From an uncultured Kordiimonas sp. (GTDB lineage: Bacteria > Pseudomonadota > Alphaproteobacteria > Sphingomonadales > Kordiimonadaceae): 64,000 bases of DNA. Below are positions 9,101-17,439 of the stretch, one piece after another. The stretch spans positions 868,001 through 932,000 of the forward strand of contig CANNEK010000002.1 in assembly GCA_947503625.1 (NCBI GenBank), written 5' to 3'. The position numbers and the translations under genes were made by a program. Every line of letters begins with the position of its first letter. The first letter of the stretch is position 1. Under the pieces are notes generated by a model. The model had not been told where the DNA came from. It did no database searches and saw nothing but the letters and a program-made list of their open reading frames with translations.

Positions 9101-9628
9101 GGGCCATGGGGCGAAAATTATTTCTTCACCAATATGAGTCCGCATGACGATGAAAAAGTGAACCGTTTCATGCCTCACAGCATTGTGGATCAGCGCACCA
9201 AACGGGCGCAGTGGTTCCGAGATGAGGAATATGCCTTCACGCGTATCGCGGACAGTGCCATCGATATCCAGCGTGCTGGCGGTAAAGTGGGCGTTGGCAG
9301 TCATGGCCAGTTTCAGGGTCTTGCCTATCATTGGGAGTTGTGGATGCTTGGCTCTGGCAAGGCAACATCGATGGAGGCGTTGAAGGCCGCGACCATTGAT
9401 GGTGCCCACATTATCGGGCACGAGCAGGAGGTTGGGTCCATTGAAGCTGGAAAGTTTGCAGATCTTGTGATTCTTAACAGTGACCCGCGGGCCGACCTGA
9501 AAAATACCACGGATATTCACCGCGTGATGATGAATGGCCGCCTTTACAATGACGACACCATGGATCAGGTATGGCCAAAAGCCGAGGTGTTGCCGAAGCT
9601 TTGGTTCCATGATCAGGAACCCAAATAG
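6176..9628 (+). CDS. Exported beta-propeller/amidohydrolase fusion
   Basis: 1150 residues. A signal peptide (1-25) is followed by a long PD40/DPP-like propeller (about 60-675; blades such as PVYSPDGSQIAYLSDEGG). Next comes a very acidic linker (about 676-722, rich in Glu/Asp with Thr-Val-Asp repeats) and a metal-dependent amidohydrolase (about 735-1140). The metal motif DTHGHW gives His803 and His805. GVGSHGQ near residue 1043 and GKFADLVILNSDPRADLKN near the end are typical of the imidazolonepropionase-like subgroup. The family is thought to hydrolyse cyclic amides or dipeptides, often in the periplasm, but the substrate cannot be read from sequence. AAGGGGA precedes the ATG. The propeller may gate the active site, as in DPP-type peptidases (inference). 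Confidence 0.9.
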   Translation: MSVSTQKALVAALLSSSLLAAPSFAAGQSTDGAQLREKWVEPDMAVVSDKPVADNADSEKDKKKGLPLEAARTVEFETDEGTWISLDMSPDGETIIFELLGDIYTMPAAGGEATAIVTGMGFQSQPVYSPDGSQIAYLSDEGGSENLYIANADGTKPKKLSSMGSGDAMSPAWSADGDNVFISQVSNGIGANEIWMYHKHGGKGIQITNARPAGPNTPGNQQPNAQGVSVSSDGRYIYYAFKIGGFSYNMTNFPWSVVRRDMHEGTVETIATAYGGAVRPVISPDGNTLVYGTRHETRTGLRVRNLETGEDRWLAYPVTRDDQESRATRDMLPAYTFTPDGSAIVINSGGKIERIAIDDGARTNIPFTAKVKLDVGPNLVQQEKDPEGPVVARMAQTPSLSPDGTTVVFSALGELYSMSLEDGASPRKIERAGTGVFQPSWSSDGRYITYISWDVDGGHIWRMRANGRGRPERLTRRPGYYSDPHFTPTGDEIVAIRASNHQFNLGNPTAHRDLIALDVEESDERVVLAGTGFGGIHFGDAEDRVYLYSGGGLIPSGSGNLFSVRLDGTDRREHLRVTGQGLYFAAQPVPARDMRLSPNGRYAMARSQEQLQLVAVPQTGRDVTVVNLAGPSVPLKTISDFGVDYFEWSADGETMLWSTGSTIYTQKLSDVEWVRPEEEEEPETPEETDSDESESEEAEDTADTVDTVDTAEAEEAEVEEEKAYQSFQARVEVPRDSPEGVILLTGATVLTMGPEGTIDNADVLIENGKFIAVGASGSLDVPRGAEVRDMSGKFITPGFVDTHGHWRNWSRNEVVEQHFWPFLANVAYGVTSGLDVQTATTDIFVYQDMVEAGRMIGLRAWSTGPGVFSDTAIQSKEDAVKVLTRYKEHYRTKNIKAYITGNRKRRQHIIQASKEVGIMPTTEGGLDAKLDLTHMLDGFSGNEHNIPIIPLYKDVQQLAAQTGIGYTPTLLVTYGGPWGENYFFTNMSPHDDEKVNRFMPHSIVDQRTKRAQWFRDEEYAFTRIADSAIDIQRAGGKVGVGSHGQFQGLAYHWELWMLGSGKATSMEALKAATIDGAHIIGHEQEVGSIEAGKFADLVILNSDPRADLKNTTDIHRVMMNGRLYNDDTMDQVWPKAEVLPKLWFHDQEPK
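8273..8308 (+). repeat. Four tandem 9-bp repeats in the acidic linker
   Basis: GATACTGCT, GATACTGTT, GATACTGTT and GATACTGCC lie head to tail inside the propeller-amidohydrolase gene and encode Asp-Thr-Ala/Val units. The unit length keeps the frame, so copy-number change would alter only linker length. Confidence 0.85.
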
Positions 9629-9694
9629 GGATTGGCGCTGGAGTCGTGCGGGGGTTATTGGGCTGACCCTCGCACATTATCCGGCTGAAGAATA

Positions 9695-10285
9695 ATGATG
9701 AAGCCTGTTTCAGATAAAGACGTTTACTGGATTACCGAACACGCGCAGTATGAGTGCCTGATGTCGCCCCGACGGATGGAGATCATTGATTTGCTGGCCA
9801 ATGTTGGTGTGCGCTCGGTTCGGGAGATTGCCAGGCTCCTAGGGGCAAAGCCGTCCTCTTTGTATCATCATATGGACTTGCTTTTGGAGGTGGGTCTGGT
9901 TGAAGTGTCGGACACGCGCGTCATCAACCGGCGGCGGGAAAAGCTATACAAAACGCCCGGCTCGACGCTGCGGTACGGGCTTGACTTTTCTGACCCTCTG
10001 GCGTTTTCCATTTATTCCCGCATTGGTGACATGCAGGCGCGGCAGTCCGCCAGAGATTTGCGGCGCGGCATTGATGCGGACGATGTAGTTACTGAGGGGC
10101 CAGCCAAAAACATCTGGATTTTTCGGCTTGTTGGCGCCCCTGATGCGGCAACCATGGAGCAGATAAACCGTCATCTTCAAGAGATCGCCCGCCTGTTCTG
10201 GGGCTCGGCGGGGCAAGATAATCCACTGGTTGTGATGTCAGCTATTGTTGCGCCTGTACCGCGCCCGGAAAAGGGCGATAGCTAG
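9695..10285 (+). CDS. Winged-helix (ArsR-like HTH) transcriptional regulator
   Basis: 196 residues. The N-terminal half (about 15-90) is a winged helix: MSPRRMEIIDLLANVG, then SVREIARLLGAKPSSLYHHM as the recognition region and the wing VINRRREKLYKT. The C-terminal half (about 100-185) has no recognised domain and may sense a ligand or form the dimer. It follows the propeller-amidohydrolase by 66 bp on the same strand and may share its transcript, so it is a candidate regulator of the propeller genes. No metal-binding cysteines of classical ArsR are present. Start at ATG 9695; a second ATG follows directly. Confidence 0.8.
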   Translation: MMKPVSDKDVYWITEHAQYECLMSPRRMEIIDLLANVGVRSVREIARLLGAKPSSLYHHMDLLLEVGLVEVSDTRVINRRREKLYKTPGSTLRYGLDFSDPLAFSIYSRIGDMQARQSARDLRRGIDADDVVTEGPAKNIWIFRLVGAPDAATMEQINRHLQEIARLFWGSAGQDNPLVVMSAIVAPVPRPEKGDS

Positions 10286-10379
10286 CTCGGGTTCCGGTTC
10301 CCGATCTTGGCGTTGCTCCTGCCGGAAAAATCACTAGGATAACGTTCCATTCGGAGTAATTTTCCCAGAGGTTTGGTGC

Positions 10380-11594
10380 ATGCATACGGTGATTGTTGGT
10401 GGAGGAAATGCAGGCTTGCAAACTGCGGACAGTTTGCGCCGTAAAGGATATGAAGGCGAGATCACCCTTCTTTGTGCGGAAAAGCATTTGCCGTATCAAC
10501 GGCCACCGCTCTCAAAAAAATTCCTCGAAGGCAAATTCGAAGAAGTGCGTTTGACCCTGAGGCCGCAGAAATTTTTTGACGACCGGTCCATTGTTGTGAA
10601 ATTGGGAACCGAAGTGACTCATATCGACCGGCAGGACAAAAGTGTTCTGACCTCAGGTGGTGACGCAATTTCCTATGATAATTTGGTGATGGCAACGGGC
10701 GCGTGGCCCAGGCCCTTGCCGGGCCACGAAGGCCGGGATGACCTGCATTTTATCCGTACGATTGATGATATTCATGCGCTGAAGAAGGCCGTCGCCGGGA
10801 AAAAGTCTGTACTATTGATTGGTGGTGGCTTCATTGGCCTGGAGGCTGCAGCAACCCTGACCACCCTGGGGTTGAAAGCCACAGTGGTCGAAGCGATGCC
10901 GACAATCATGCCAGGGCTGGTCGCTCCCGAGGTGAGCAACTTTTTTCGTGATGAACACGAGGCTAAAGGCGTAACGATCATTGAAGGGGCAAGTGCAAGT
11001 AATGTCATCCGAAATGACACAGGCGATTACACCGCAATGTTATCGGACGGCAAGGCGTTTGACGCTGATATCGTGGTTGTTGGTATTGGGGTTATACCCA
11101 ATTCAGAGATTGCTGAGGCGGCGGGCCTTGCCTGTGAACGCGGAATTCTGGTGGACGAGCATGCACGAACGAGCGACCCGAATATTTGGGCGGTTGGCGA
11201 CTGCGCAGCGGGCATTCATATGCGGTATGCCGGGAGAACCCGGCTCGAATCGGTTCAGAATGCCGTGTCGCAAGGTGCCCTGGCGGCGACTTCGATTGTG
11301 GGCGAGGATATGGTCTATGATGACCTGCCGTGGTTCTGGTCGGATCAGTATGACCTGAAATTGCAAATGGCGGGTCTGTCGCGAGGATATGATGATACTG
11401 TCTTGCGGGGCGAGCCTGCGGACCGGCAATTTTCGGTCTGCTATTTCAGTGACGGTAAGCTGATCGCCATAGACTCGGTCAACTCGATAAAAGATCATAT
11501 GGCGGCCAAGAAACTGCTGACAGCCAATATTAATTTGACCCCTGAGCAGTGTGCAGACACAGAAACGCCTCTGAAAGAATGGCTGAACGCATAG
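10380..11594 (+). CDS. FAD-dependent ferredoxin reductase (rhodocoxin/putidaredoxin reductase type)
   Basis: 404 residues. It has two Rossmann motifs: GGGNAGLQTADSLRRKGYEG at the N-terminus for FAD, and LIGGGFIGLEAAATLTTLG near residue 150 for NAD(P)H. The second FAD motif is NIWAVGDCA. The C-terminus (about 320-400) fits the reductase C-terminal domain of the Rhodococcus ThcD/PdR family. It would pass electrons from NADH to a 2Fe-2S ferredoxin that feeds a P450 or Rieske oxygenase. Neither partner is encoded in the window. AGAGG lies eight bases before the ATG. It is convergent with the acyl-CoA synthetase, with 13 bp between stops. The true electron acceptor is unknown. Confidence 0.88.
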   Translation: MHTVIVGGGNAGLQTADSLRRKGYEGEITLLCAEKHLPYQRPPLSKKFLEGKFEEVRLTLRPQKFFDDRSIVVKLGTEVTHIDRQDKSVLTSGGDAISYDNLVMATGAWPRPLPGHEGRDDLHFIRTIDDIHALKKAVAGKKSVLLIGGGFIGLEAAATLTTLGLKATVVEAMPTIMPGLVAPEVSNFFRDEHEAKGVTIIEGASASNVIRNDTGDYTAMLSDGKAFDADIVVVGIGVIPNSEIAEAAGLACERGILVDEHARTSDPNIWAVGDCAAGIHMRYAGRTRLESVQNAVSQGALAATSIVGEDMVYDDLPWFWSDQYDLKLQMAGLSRGYDDTVLRGEPADRQFSVCYFSDGKLIAIDSVNSIKDHMAAKKLLTANINLTPEQCADTETPLKEWLNA

Positions 11595-11607
11595 TGCAAC
11601 AGCCAGT

Positions 11608-13299
11608 TTAAGCCGTTTCCTGTTCTTCCAGTATCAGTTGGTCGCGCATTGCATTGCGCATCTCGAACTTCTGGATTTTGCCCGTCACCGTCATAGGGTA
11701 TTCGCTGACAAATCGAATATAGCGCGGCACTTTATAATGGGCGATCTGTCCCTTGCAGAAAGAGCGGATATCCTCTTCATCTGTATTTTCACCGTCCCGC
11801 AGCAAAATCCACGCACACACTTCTTCGCCCATTCTGTCGTCCGGGACACCGAAAACCTGGACATCCTGTATTTTCGGATGCGAGTAGAGGAATTCTTCAA
11901 TTTCACGAGGGTATATATTTTCCCCGCCCCGGATAATCATATCTTTCAGGCGCCCGGTTATGTTGACGTAGCCGTCTTCATCCATTGTGGCCAGATCGCC
12001 CGTGTGCATCCAGTGAGCAGTGTCGATCGCCTCGCGGGTGCGTGCTTCATCGCCCCAATAGCCCTGCATCACACTGTAGCCTCGTGTGCACAGTTCACCC
12101 TGATCGCCACGCGGCACGGTCTTGCCGTCTTCATTGACGATTTTGACCTCAACAAAAGGGTGAATTTGCCCAACGGTGCCAACACGTTTGTCCAGTGGAT
12201 CATCTTTTTTGCTCTGGAAACTAACCGGCGCCGTTTCGGTCATCCCGTATGCAATGGTGACTTCGCTCATATGCATGTCACTGATAACCCGTTTCATCAC
12301 CTCAATCGGGCAGGGTGAGCCAGCCATTGCACCGGTGCGAAGAGAGGAGAGGTCAAATTTTCCGAAATCAGCGTGCTCAAGCTCTGCAATGAACATGGTT
12401 GGCACGCCGTACAGGGCTGTACATTTTTCAGCCTCGACCGTGGCAAGCACGGACGCAGGGTCAAAAGCCTCTCCCGGCAAAACAATTGTTGCGCCGTGGG
12501 TGATGCAGCCCAGCACGCCCATCACCATGCCAAAACAATGGTAAAGCGGCACCGGGATACAGAGGATGTCTTCTTCCGAGAAACTTTGGCGAGCTGCAAC
12601 GAAATAGCCATTATTAAGGATACTGTGATGGGTCAGTGTTGCCCCTTTGGGATGCCCCGTGGTCCCCGAGGTAAATTGAATATTGATCGGATCATCGGGT
12701 TGGAGGGAAGGTCTTAGAGTCTCCAGTTTTTCTGCGAACTCGTTCTTTGGTGCTGTTTCCAGGTCACTGAACGGCATCAACCCGGTTGTTTTCTCGTTGC
12801 CAATCACGATTGCTGTTCTGAGGTCCGGTAAGCGTGATGCCTTGAGTGCACCCGGTTTGCATGTACCCAGTTCCGGGGCCAGCTCCTGCAGCATGGCGAC
12901 ATAGTTCGATGACTTGAACTCACGACTGAGTACAAGTGCCTTGCACCCTACTTTATTGAGCGCATATTCAAGTTCTGACAGGCGATAGGCCGGATTGATG
13001 TTAACCAGAACAAGCCCCGCTTTGGCCGTTGCAAACTGGGTAATGATCCATTCCGCGCAGTTAGGGGCCCACAAACCAACACGGTCACCGGGTTCAAGGC
13101 CAAGTGCCAGCAGATTTGCTGCCACCGTGTCGGCCCGGACAGCTAGTTCTGAATATGTCCAGCGAATGTTTTGGTGGGGAACAACCAGAGCAGTTCGGTT
13201 GCCGAACTTTCTGGTTGTGTCATCCAGGGCCGCGCCGATGGTTTTATAGAGAAGCGGTGTGTCGCTTGTGCCTGAAACGTAACTGGGCAACCCCGTCAT
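11608..13299 (-). CDS. AMP-forming acyl-CoA synthetase
   Basis: 563 residues, the usual length for the ANL adenylating family. The P-loop-like signature [18 protein letters not shown] lies near residues 206-223. [11 protein letters not shown] is the A5 motif. [20 protein letters not shown] is the hinge to the C-terminal lid, and [11 protein letters not shown] carries the catalytic lysine near the end. The enzyme would activate a carboxylic acid to acyl-AMP and acyl-CoA. The overall sequence is closest to medium- or long-chain fatty-acyl-CoA synthases (FadD/AlkK-like), with exact chain length unknown. The start ATG has GAGGAGA upstream. No other beta-oxidation genes are adjacent. Confidence 0.9.
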   Translation of the reverse strand: MTGLPSYVSGTSDTPLLYKTIGAALDDTTRKFGNRTALVVPHQNIRWTYSELAVRADTVAANLLALGLEPGDRVGLWAPNCAEWIITQFATAKAGLVLVNINPAYRLSELEYALNKVGCKALVLSREFKSSNYVAMLQELAPELGTCKPGALKASRLPDLRTAIVIGNEKTTGLMPFSDLETAPKNEFAEKLETLRPSLQPDDPINIQFTSGTTGHPKGATLTHHSILNNGYFVAARQSFSEEDILCIPVPLYHCFGMVMGVLGCITHGATIVLPGEAFDPASVLATVEAEKCTALYGVPTMFIAELEHADFGKFDLSSLRTGAMAGSPCPIEVMKRVISDMHMSEVTIAYGMTETAPVSFQSKKDDPLDKRVGTVGQIHPFVEVKIVNEDGKTVPRGDQGELCTRGYSVMQGYWGDEARTREAIDTAHWMHTGDLATMDEDGYVNITGRLKDMIIRGGENIYPREIEEFLYSHPKIQDVQVFGVPDDRMGEEVCAWILLRDGENTDEEDIRSFCKGQIAHYKVPRYIRFVSEYPMTVTGKIQKFEMRNAMRDQLILEEQETA

Positions 13300-13373
13300 T
13301 GCATTCTCCTCACCCTGAACCGGAATTGGAGAATACGCCTAGTAACTGTCGGCGTCGATCCCAAAAATAAAGC

Positions 13374-13405
13374 CCTGCCTCAATCGGGTTTGAGGCAGGT
13401 TTTTT
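13374..13405. terminator. Bidirectional intrinsic terminator after the DUF3126 gene
   Basis: CCTGCCTCAA-TCGGGT-TTGAGGCAGG is a 10-bp perfect stem. It is followed by TTTTTT rightward and by GCTTTATTTTT leftward. It sits immediately after the stop of the DUF3126 gene, whose leftward transcript it should end, and so separates it from the acyl-CoA synthetase gene. Confidence 0.8.
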
Positions 13406-13408
13406 CGC

Positions 13409-13624
13409 CTATAGCTGTGGCAGGTCTTCTTCAAGTACGCACATATTAAAGGAAAACGAGAGTTCGCCTTCGTCTTCATCCCGGTACACCACGCCGATGA
13501 ATTCGTCCCCCAGCATTACTTCAACTGAATCCGGGGCCTGTGGCCGGCGCACCAGGCGGAACATGTTATTATTGAACTTGCTCTGCAGATAGGCTTGCAC
13601 CCTTGCGGTTTCGTTTGGTGTCAA
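13409..13624 (-). CDS. DUF3126 family protein
   Basis: 71 residues, matching the small alphaproteobacterial DUF3126 family. The pattern is NETARVQAYLQSKFNNN, then VEVMLGDEFIGVVYRDEDEG and SFSFNMCVLEEDLP. The start is TTG at 13624 with AAGGAG seven bases upstream; no in-frame ATG exists. The function of the family is not known. It is a single-gene unit followed directly by an intrinsic terminator. Confidence 0.85.
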   Translation of the reverse strand: MTPNETARVQAYLQSKFNNNMFRLVRRPQAPDSVEVMLGDEFIGVVYRDEDEGELSFSFNMCVLEEDLPQL

Positions 13625-13782
13625 CGCACGCTCCTTAATCTCTGGTTACGGCCATGATGTATCCGCCCCAAGGGGTCCGTTGCAAGAAAAACAATAGAAA
13701 ATATACAAAACTGCAATAGTTGTAGAAGGAGAGAAGCTGATATACGATCAGACTACTCGGTATAGTAGCGGAATGATGCCAG

Positions 13783-14187
13783 ATGTCTGAAGACAGCAAT
13801 GATTTTTCTTATGCGGACGACGCAGAGTTAGTTGAACAATTCGTCACGTGGACAAGTGAAGCTGTCGACGAATTGAAAGAGATTGTTGAAAACCTGACGG
13901 GGCAAGAACTTAAATCAGACGAAAAATCCGACCGGATATATGATCTTACGCATAATATCAAAGGCATGGGCGGTAGTTTCGATTTCCCTCTAATGACCAG
14001 TGCGGGAACATCGCTGTGTTCCTATATTAAAAGTTTGCCGGAAGGAAAGCCTCTTTCGCATAAAGTGGTGGATGCACATGTTCGTGTATTTCAGGTTGTG
14101 CTTGAACATAAAATTCAGGGTGACGGCGGCGAAAAAGGCAAAGCTCTGCAAAGCAGGCTTGCGACCATTATCAGCGAAGAGTCTTGA
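13783..14187 (+). CDS. Stand-alone histidine phosphotransfer (HPt) protein
   Basis: 134 residues. The HPt helix is IYDLTHNIKGMGGSF with His57 as the phosphoryl-accepting residue, followed by the expected glycine-rich turn. There is no kinase or receiver domain, so it would shuttle phosphate between a hybrid kinase and a response regulator. No hybrid kinase is adjacent; the kinase at 52.3 kb lacks a receiver domain. An acidic N-terminal extension (1-20) is present. The ribosome site is weak. It stands alone, with MmcB about 100 bp downstream on the same strand. Confidence 0.82.
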   Translation: MSEDSNDFSYADDAELVEQFVTWTSEAVDELKEIVENLTGQELKSDEKSDRIYDLTHNIKGMGGSFDFPLMTSAGTSLCSYIKSLPEGKPLSHKVVDAHVRVFQVVLEHKIQGDGGEKGKALQSRLATIISEES

Positions 14188-14290
14188 AAAAAGACTGTGC
14201 AAATGTTCACTTTATGTTCTTTTTTCTTGCCATATGACTTAATGTCCGACAGGCTTTTGAGCTGAGTCTTTAGCTGTCGAGGTCAGAAAG

Positions 14291-14758
14291 ATGACATCAA
14301 CGGAACGGGTAACAGGTGGTTCTGTGCGGTTGCTGCACGGGATGGGTTACGCTGCGATTTGCGAGTTTCCCTTGTCTAATGGGCGAAGGGCAGACATTGT
14401 CGGTATTCAAAAGTCCGGGCGTATTGTAATTGTGGAAGTGAAGTCTTGTCTGGCTGACTTTAGATCTGACCGTAAATGGCAGGATTACCTGCCGTTCAGT
14501 GATGAGTTTTATTTTGCCGTCGATGCCGGTTTTCCTCGTGAGGTTCTGGACGAACCTGATAGCCTGCCAGATATTACAGGGGTCATCATTGCCGATGAAT
14601 TTGGCGGCGATATCCTCAGGCCTGCTGCCCCAAGAAACCTGCATACAAGTCGGCGGCGTTCTATACACCTTAAGATGGCGCATACCGGTGCTGCACGGCT
14701 CACTCAGCCAATCATTACGCCAAATTCCGTACGTTCAGGCACCCGTACAAGTTGTTAG
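14291..14758 (+). CDS. mmcB: MmcB family DNA repair protein
   Basis: 155 residues. It matches the alphaproteobacterial MmcB family, a PD-(D/E)XK-like fold induced by DNA damage in Caulobacter. The core is GRRADIVGI followed by IVIVEVKSCLADFRSDRKWQ, where the Asp, Glu-Val-Lys and following residues form the nuclease-like signature. YLPFSDEFYFAVDAGFP follows. The C-terminus (about 120-155) is less conserved and ends with a cysteine. Function in the family: mutagenesis or repair-related, biochemical activity undefined. No LexA box was evident upstream by eye. Confidence 0.85.
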   Translation: MTSTERVTGGSVRLLHGMGYAAICEFPLSNGRRADIVGIQKSGRIVIVEVKSCLADFRSDRKWQDYLPFSDEFYFAVDAGFPREVLDEPDSLPDITGVIIADEFGGDILRPAAPRNLHTSRRRSIHLKMAHTGAARLTQPIITPNSVRSGTRTSC

Positions 14759-14862
14759 TGCCCTTTTTCGAAAAATTGAATTTTTTAAAATCTGGTGTTT
14801 ATCTTGCTTAAGGAAACCGGTGTTCTATGGTTGAAACTTAAGCGGTTGTGGGGATTGGCTTT

Positions 14863-15222
14863 ATGAAACGCACGGAAAAAAGCATTCGGCTTGAAAGAGT
14901 GTGGCGCGATATGGCTCTGGAGTCCGGCGTGCCCATACCCCGACGAACCGCGTTTAAAGCCCGCCAGTTTCCGGATCTGCTGCCCGACCTGACAGTTGGC
15001 AAGGTCACTGATACCGGCGTTGAAGTGATGATGGCCGGGTCGAATGTGATCGGTCGTTTTTCCGATGAAATCACCGGCCAGGACTACATGCAGTTTATTG
15101 ACGAGCCACAAAGGCCCTTCCTCGGCCAGCCGGTTGTTGCAGACTGGAGCGACCCTATTGACTGGATTGACCTTGGGGCAGGTGTCCCTGAAGTCGGTGA
15201 TACCACGTCAGTCAGTCGATGA
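14863..15222 (+). CDS. Truncated PAS_5-like protein
   Basis: 119 residues from the ATG at 14863, preceded by GTGGGGA; the open frame could begin five codons earlier at GTG. Residues about 10-90 resemble the PAS_5 (DUF1457) family common in alphaproteobacteria: LERVWRDMALESGVPIPRRT, FPDLLPDLTVGKV, VMMAGSNVIGRF and EITGQDYMQFID. Full-length members are about 150-200 residues and continue through further PAS strands. Here the end (WSDPIDWIDLGAGVPEVG...) is short and unlike the family, and the last 15 bp overlap the convergent sensor gene. It may be a 3'-truncated or decaying copy. Confidence 0.6.
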   Translation: MKRTEKSIRLERVWRDMALESGVPIPRRTAFKARQFPDLLPDLTVGKVTDTGVEVMMAGSNVIGRFSDEITGQDYMQFIDEPQRPFLGQPVVADWSDPIDWIDLGAGVPEVGDTTSVSR

Positions 15223-17286
15223 AGTTTTTGTCTGGCCCTTATCGGATAACTGGGGGATTTCGGTAAAGCCCGCCCAGCGTTTGCGCCCATCCTTGTTTTC
15301 CAGAATGTTCTGAAGAGCCGCTATGGCGGCGCGCTCATATCGCTTGCCGGCATCCGACTGAAGAATGTCAATTGCCTTGTCAAAACCAAGGCTTTCGCGG
15401 TGTGCCCGCGCTGAAACAATGCCGACAAACGCATTTGCCACGGCAAGAACACGGGCACCGGGTTCAATGGCTTCGCCGCTTCGACCTTCAGGTTCACCGC
15501 TGCCATCCCAGTGTTCGCGCAATTGTTCAAGTGTTTCGGCAACTGCACCACCCAGTTCCACATCCTTGATGAGTTGAGCACCTTTGCTCATGCTGTCGCG
15601 CACCAGTGCAAGTTCGTCGTCAGTTAGTGGTGACTGTTTGGTGAGAATATCAATCGGAACAAAAATCTTGCCAAGGTTTACAAGTTGTCCGGCGATTTCC
15701 ATCGCTTCCTGTTTGTCCTTGTCCCAACCCATTTCCTGTGACATTGCCACAGCAACATCAGCGACCCGCGCTGAATGATGCTTGCTCCATGGATCCCGCG
15801 CATCGATGATTTCGGTCAGCGTGCTGATCAGCTGTCTGAACAAGGCCTCTGATCGCTCGTTTGCGGCTATCAGGTCAGTAATATCCTGCATGACCACCAG
15901 CGCCTGTGCTGAAGAGTTCCCGGCTGGCTTGAGAGGAATAATCTCTGTTTTGAAGAGCTTTTCCGACGATTCGGAAGGCTGTAGAACTGCCAGTGTCTGA
16001 GGCACGCCCTCTATCGCACTTTTGACGCCCTGACGTAACTGAGCCGCTGTTTCATTGTCGAAAGCGGCATCCAGCCGCCTGTTTTCCAGCTCACTGGCTG
16101 GAAGTCCGGCAACCTCTCCCATCCGTGTGTTAACGAGGCGCGCTGTCATGTCTGCTTCAAGGGCAGCGATGGCTGTTGGTTGGCTGTCGCTGACAGTGCG
16201 CAGAAACAGGCTCAGCTCTTCGTTCTTGTTCGATAAAGCGGCTTGTTGCTCGTATGACTTTTGCAGGCGTTGCGACACGCCGTGTCGCCAAACCAGAACA
16301 AGTGCAACGATGATGGAAACTGCTGCAAACAATAAAGTAATGAAGAGGCTGTTGCGGCGCTCATTGACATCGTCAAGAGCTTCCCTGGTCTCAATGGTAC
16401 GCACCAGCACCCATGGCACAGGTGCGCTCAGTTCCCGGCCTGTAACAAGCACCGGGCGGCCGTCATAATTCTGATGTTCACCAAATCCGCCGGGTTGGCG
16501 GACGGCGAAAGCCGCTGCCGGGTCCATTCGGCCTTCACCAAGCCTGCCGCCATGCTGAAGCGGAGTAATGGGGGTAACAACATCCCCTTCCGCTGCAGTG
16601 ACCAGATATGATTCAGCCGATTCGCTATTGTCGCCCGGTTGCACGAGAGTGTGCAGAAAATCATTGTCGAGGGGACGCGCGCCGATGATCCAGGCGCTGA
16701 CAGAAGCACCGTCTTCAGTGCGGGCGATTGGGCTGCCAACCAGAACAAGAGGTGTCTTGTCATCCAGGCGGGGGCCAAGCCGAACAAAAGACCGGTTGTC
16801 GCCATCAAGCAGTTCGCCCGGGCGTAACATCGGCATGCCCGCCGACGCCACCAGTATGTTGCCGGCTTTATCAACAAGGGCAAGACCCGCCCTGTTGGGG
16901 CGTTTTACGTTGGCTGCAACAGTATCAATCGCTCGTTGCTCGTGAAAACCCGTCGCTTCCGCTTCAACGGACAGCAGAGAATATATGTATCCTCGCTGGG
17001 CTTCTGCACTTTCATCGCTGTTGTCCACAATGGTAGCCGCATATAGTTGTACCGAGGCATCGCCCGCAACTTGCTCTACACCGTTGAGGTGTCGGTTCAG
17101 CCATTCGGATACTTCAGCCGCCCTACTGTCCGCAACAAGGTCCATGCGGCTTTGCCAGCTTTCCAGACCTTTTTGAGCCTCCATTGATGCAAACTGGAAG
17201 ATACCAAACACAGCAACGGCAAGAAGCGTTACAAAAGTAAGCGCAGGTACAGTCAATGAACGCTTTTGCTGATCGTGCTGTGACAT
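15208..17286 (-). CDS. Membrane sensor with PAS and degenerate HD-GYP domain
   Basis: 692 residues. A transmembrane helix (about 11-31), a large periplasmic Cache-like sensor (about 33-310) and a second helix (about 312-334) are followed by a coiled coil and a PAS-like segment (about 355-475). The C-terminal HD-GYP-like domain (about 490-680) is degraded. The first His motif HHSARVADVA is kept near residue 501, but the HD pair is replaced (GQLVNLGK near 534). The HHExxDGSGYP motif reads LREHWDGSGEP near 590, and the later Asp is ANAF. With most metal ligands missing it should not hydrolyse c-di-GMP, but might still bind it or a partner (inference). It is divergent from the LapG-like protease gene. 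Confidence 0.82.
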   Translation of the reverse strand: MSQHDQQKRSLTVPALTFVTLLAVAVFGIFQFASMEAQKGLESWQSRMDLVADSRAAEVSEWLNRHLNGVEQVAGDASVQLYAATIVDNSDESAEAQRGYIYSLLSVEAEATGFHEQRAIDTVAANVKRPNRAGLALVDKAGNILVASAGMPMLRPGELLDGDNRSFVRLGPRLDDKTPLVLVGSPIARTEDGASVSAWIIGARPLDNDFLHTLVQPGDNSESAESYLVTAAEGDVVTPITPLQHGGRLGEGRMDPAAAFAVRQPGGFGEHQNYDGRPVLVTGRELSAPVPWVLVRTIETREALDDVNERRNSLFITLLFAAVSIIVALVLVWRHGVSQRLQKSYEQQAALSNKNEELSLFLRTVSDSQPTAIAALEADMTARLVNTRMGEVAGLPASELENRRLDAAFDNETAAQLRQGVKSAIEGVPQTLAVLQPSESSEKLFKTEIIPLKPAGNSSAQALVVMQDITDLIAANERSEALFRQLISTLTEIIDARDPWSKHHSARVADVAVAMSQEMGWDKDKQEAMEIAGQLVNLGKIFVPIDILTKQSPLTDDELALVRDSMSKGAQLIKDVELGGAVAETLEQLREHWDGSGEPEGRSGEAIEPGARVLAVANAFVGIVSARAHRESLGFDKAIDILQSDAGKRYERAAIAALQNILENKDGRKRWAGFTEIPQLSDKGQTKTSSTD

Positions 17287-17439
17287 GAATTCTTCCCTGA
17301 CTAACCGCTTGCTAACATGCAGATAGGGTTAAAATACGAGTAATTAATTAACGCAATGTTAGGGGTGTCTTTAGATTTTGTCATCATAATCAGTGTCATG
17401 ATAAGTCTTGAAAGCGAAAGGGAGGTTCAGGCTATCGGG

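Noticed and set aside
8546-9610. Long minus-strand frame inside the amidohydrolase domain
   Set aside because: Antisense shadow of a clear enzyme domain.
9646-9675. Hairpin GTGCGGGGGT...ACCCTCGCAC after the amidohydrolase gene
   Set aside because: It has a decent stem but no U-tract and a 10-nt loop, so I did not list it as a terminator; it may still weaken read-through.
13760-13776. CTACT...AGTAG repeat before the HPt gene
   Set aside because: Only 5-bp arms; too short to separate from chance.
17341-17360. TAATTAATTA palindrome between the sensor and the LapG-like gene
   Set aside because: Short and of simple AT composition; no evidence that it is an operator.
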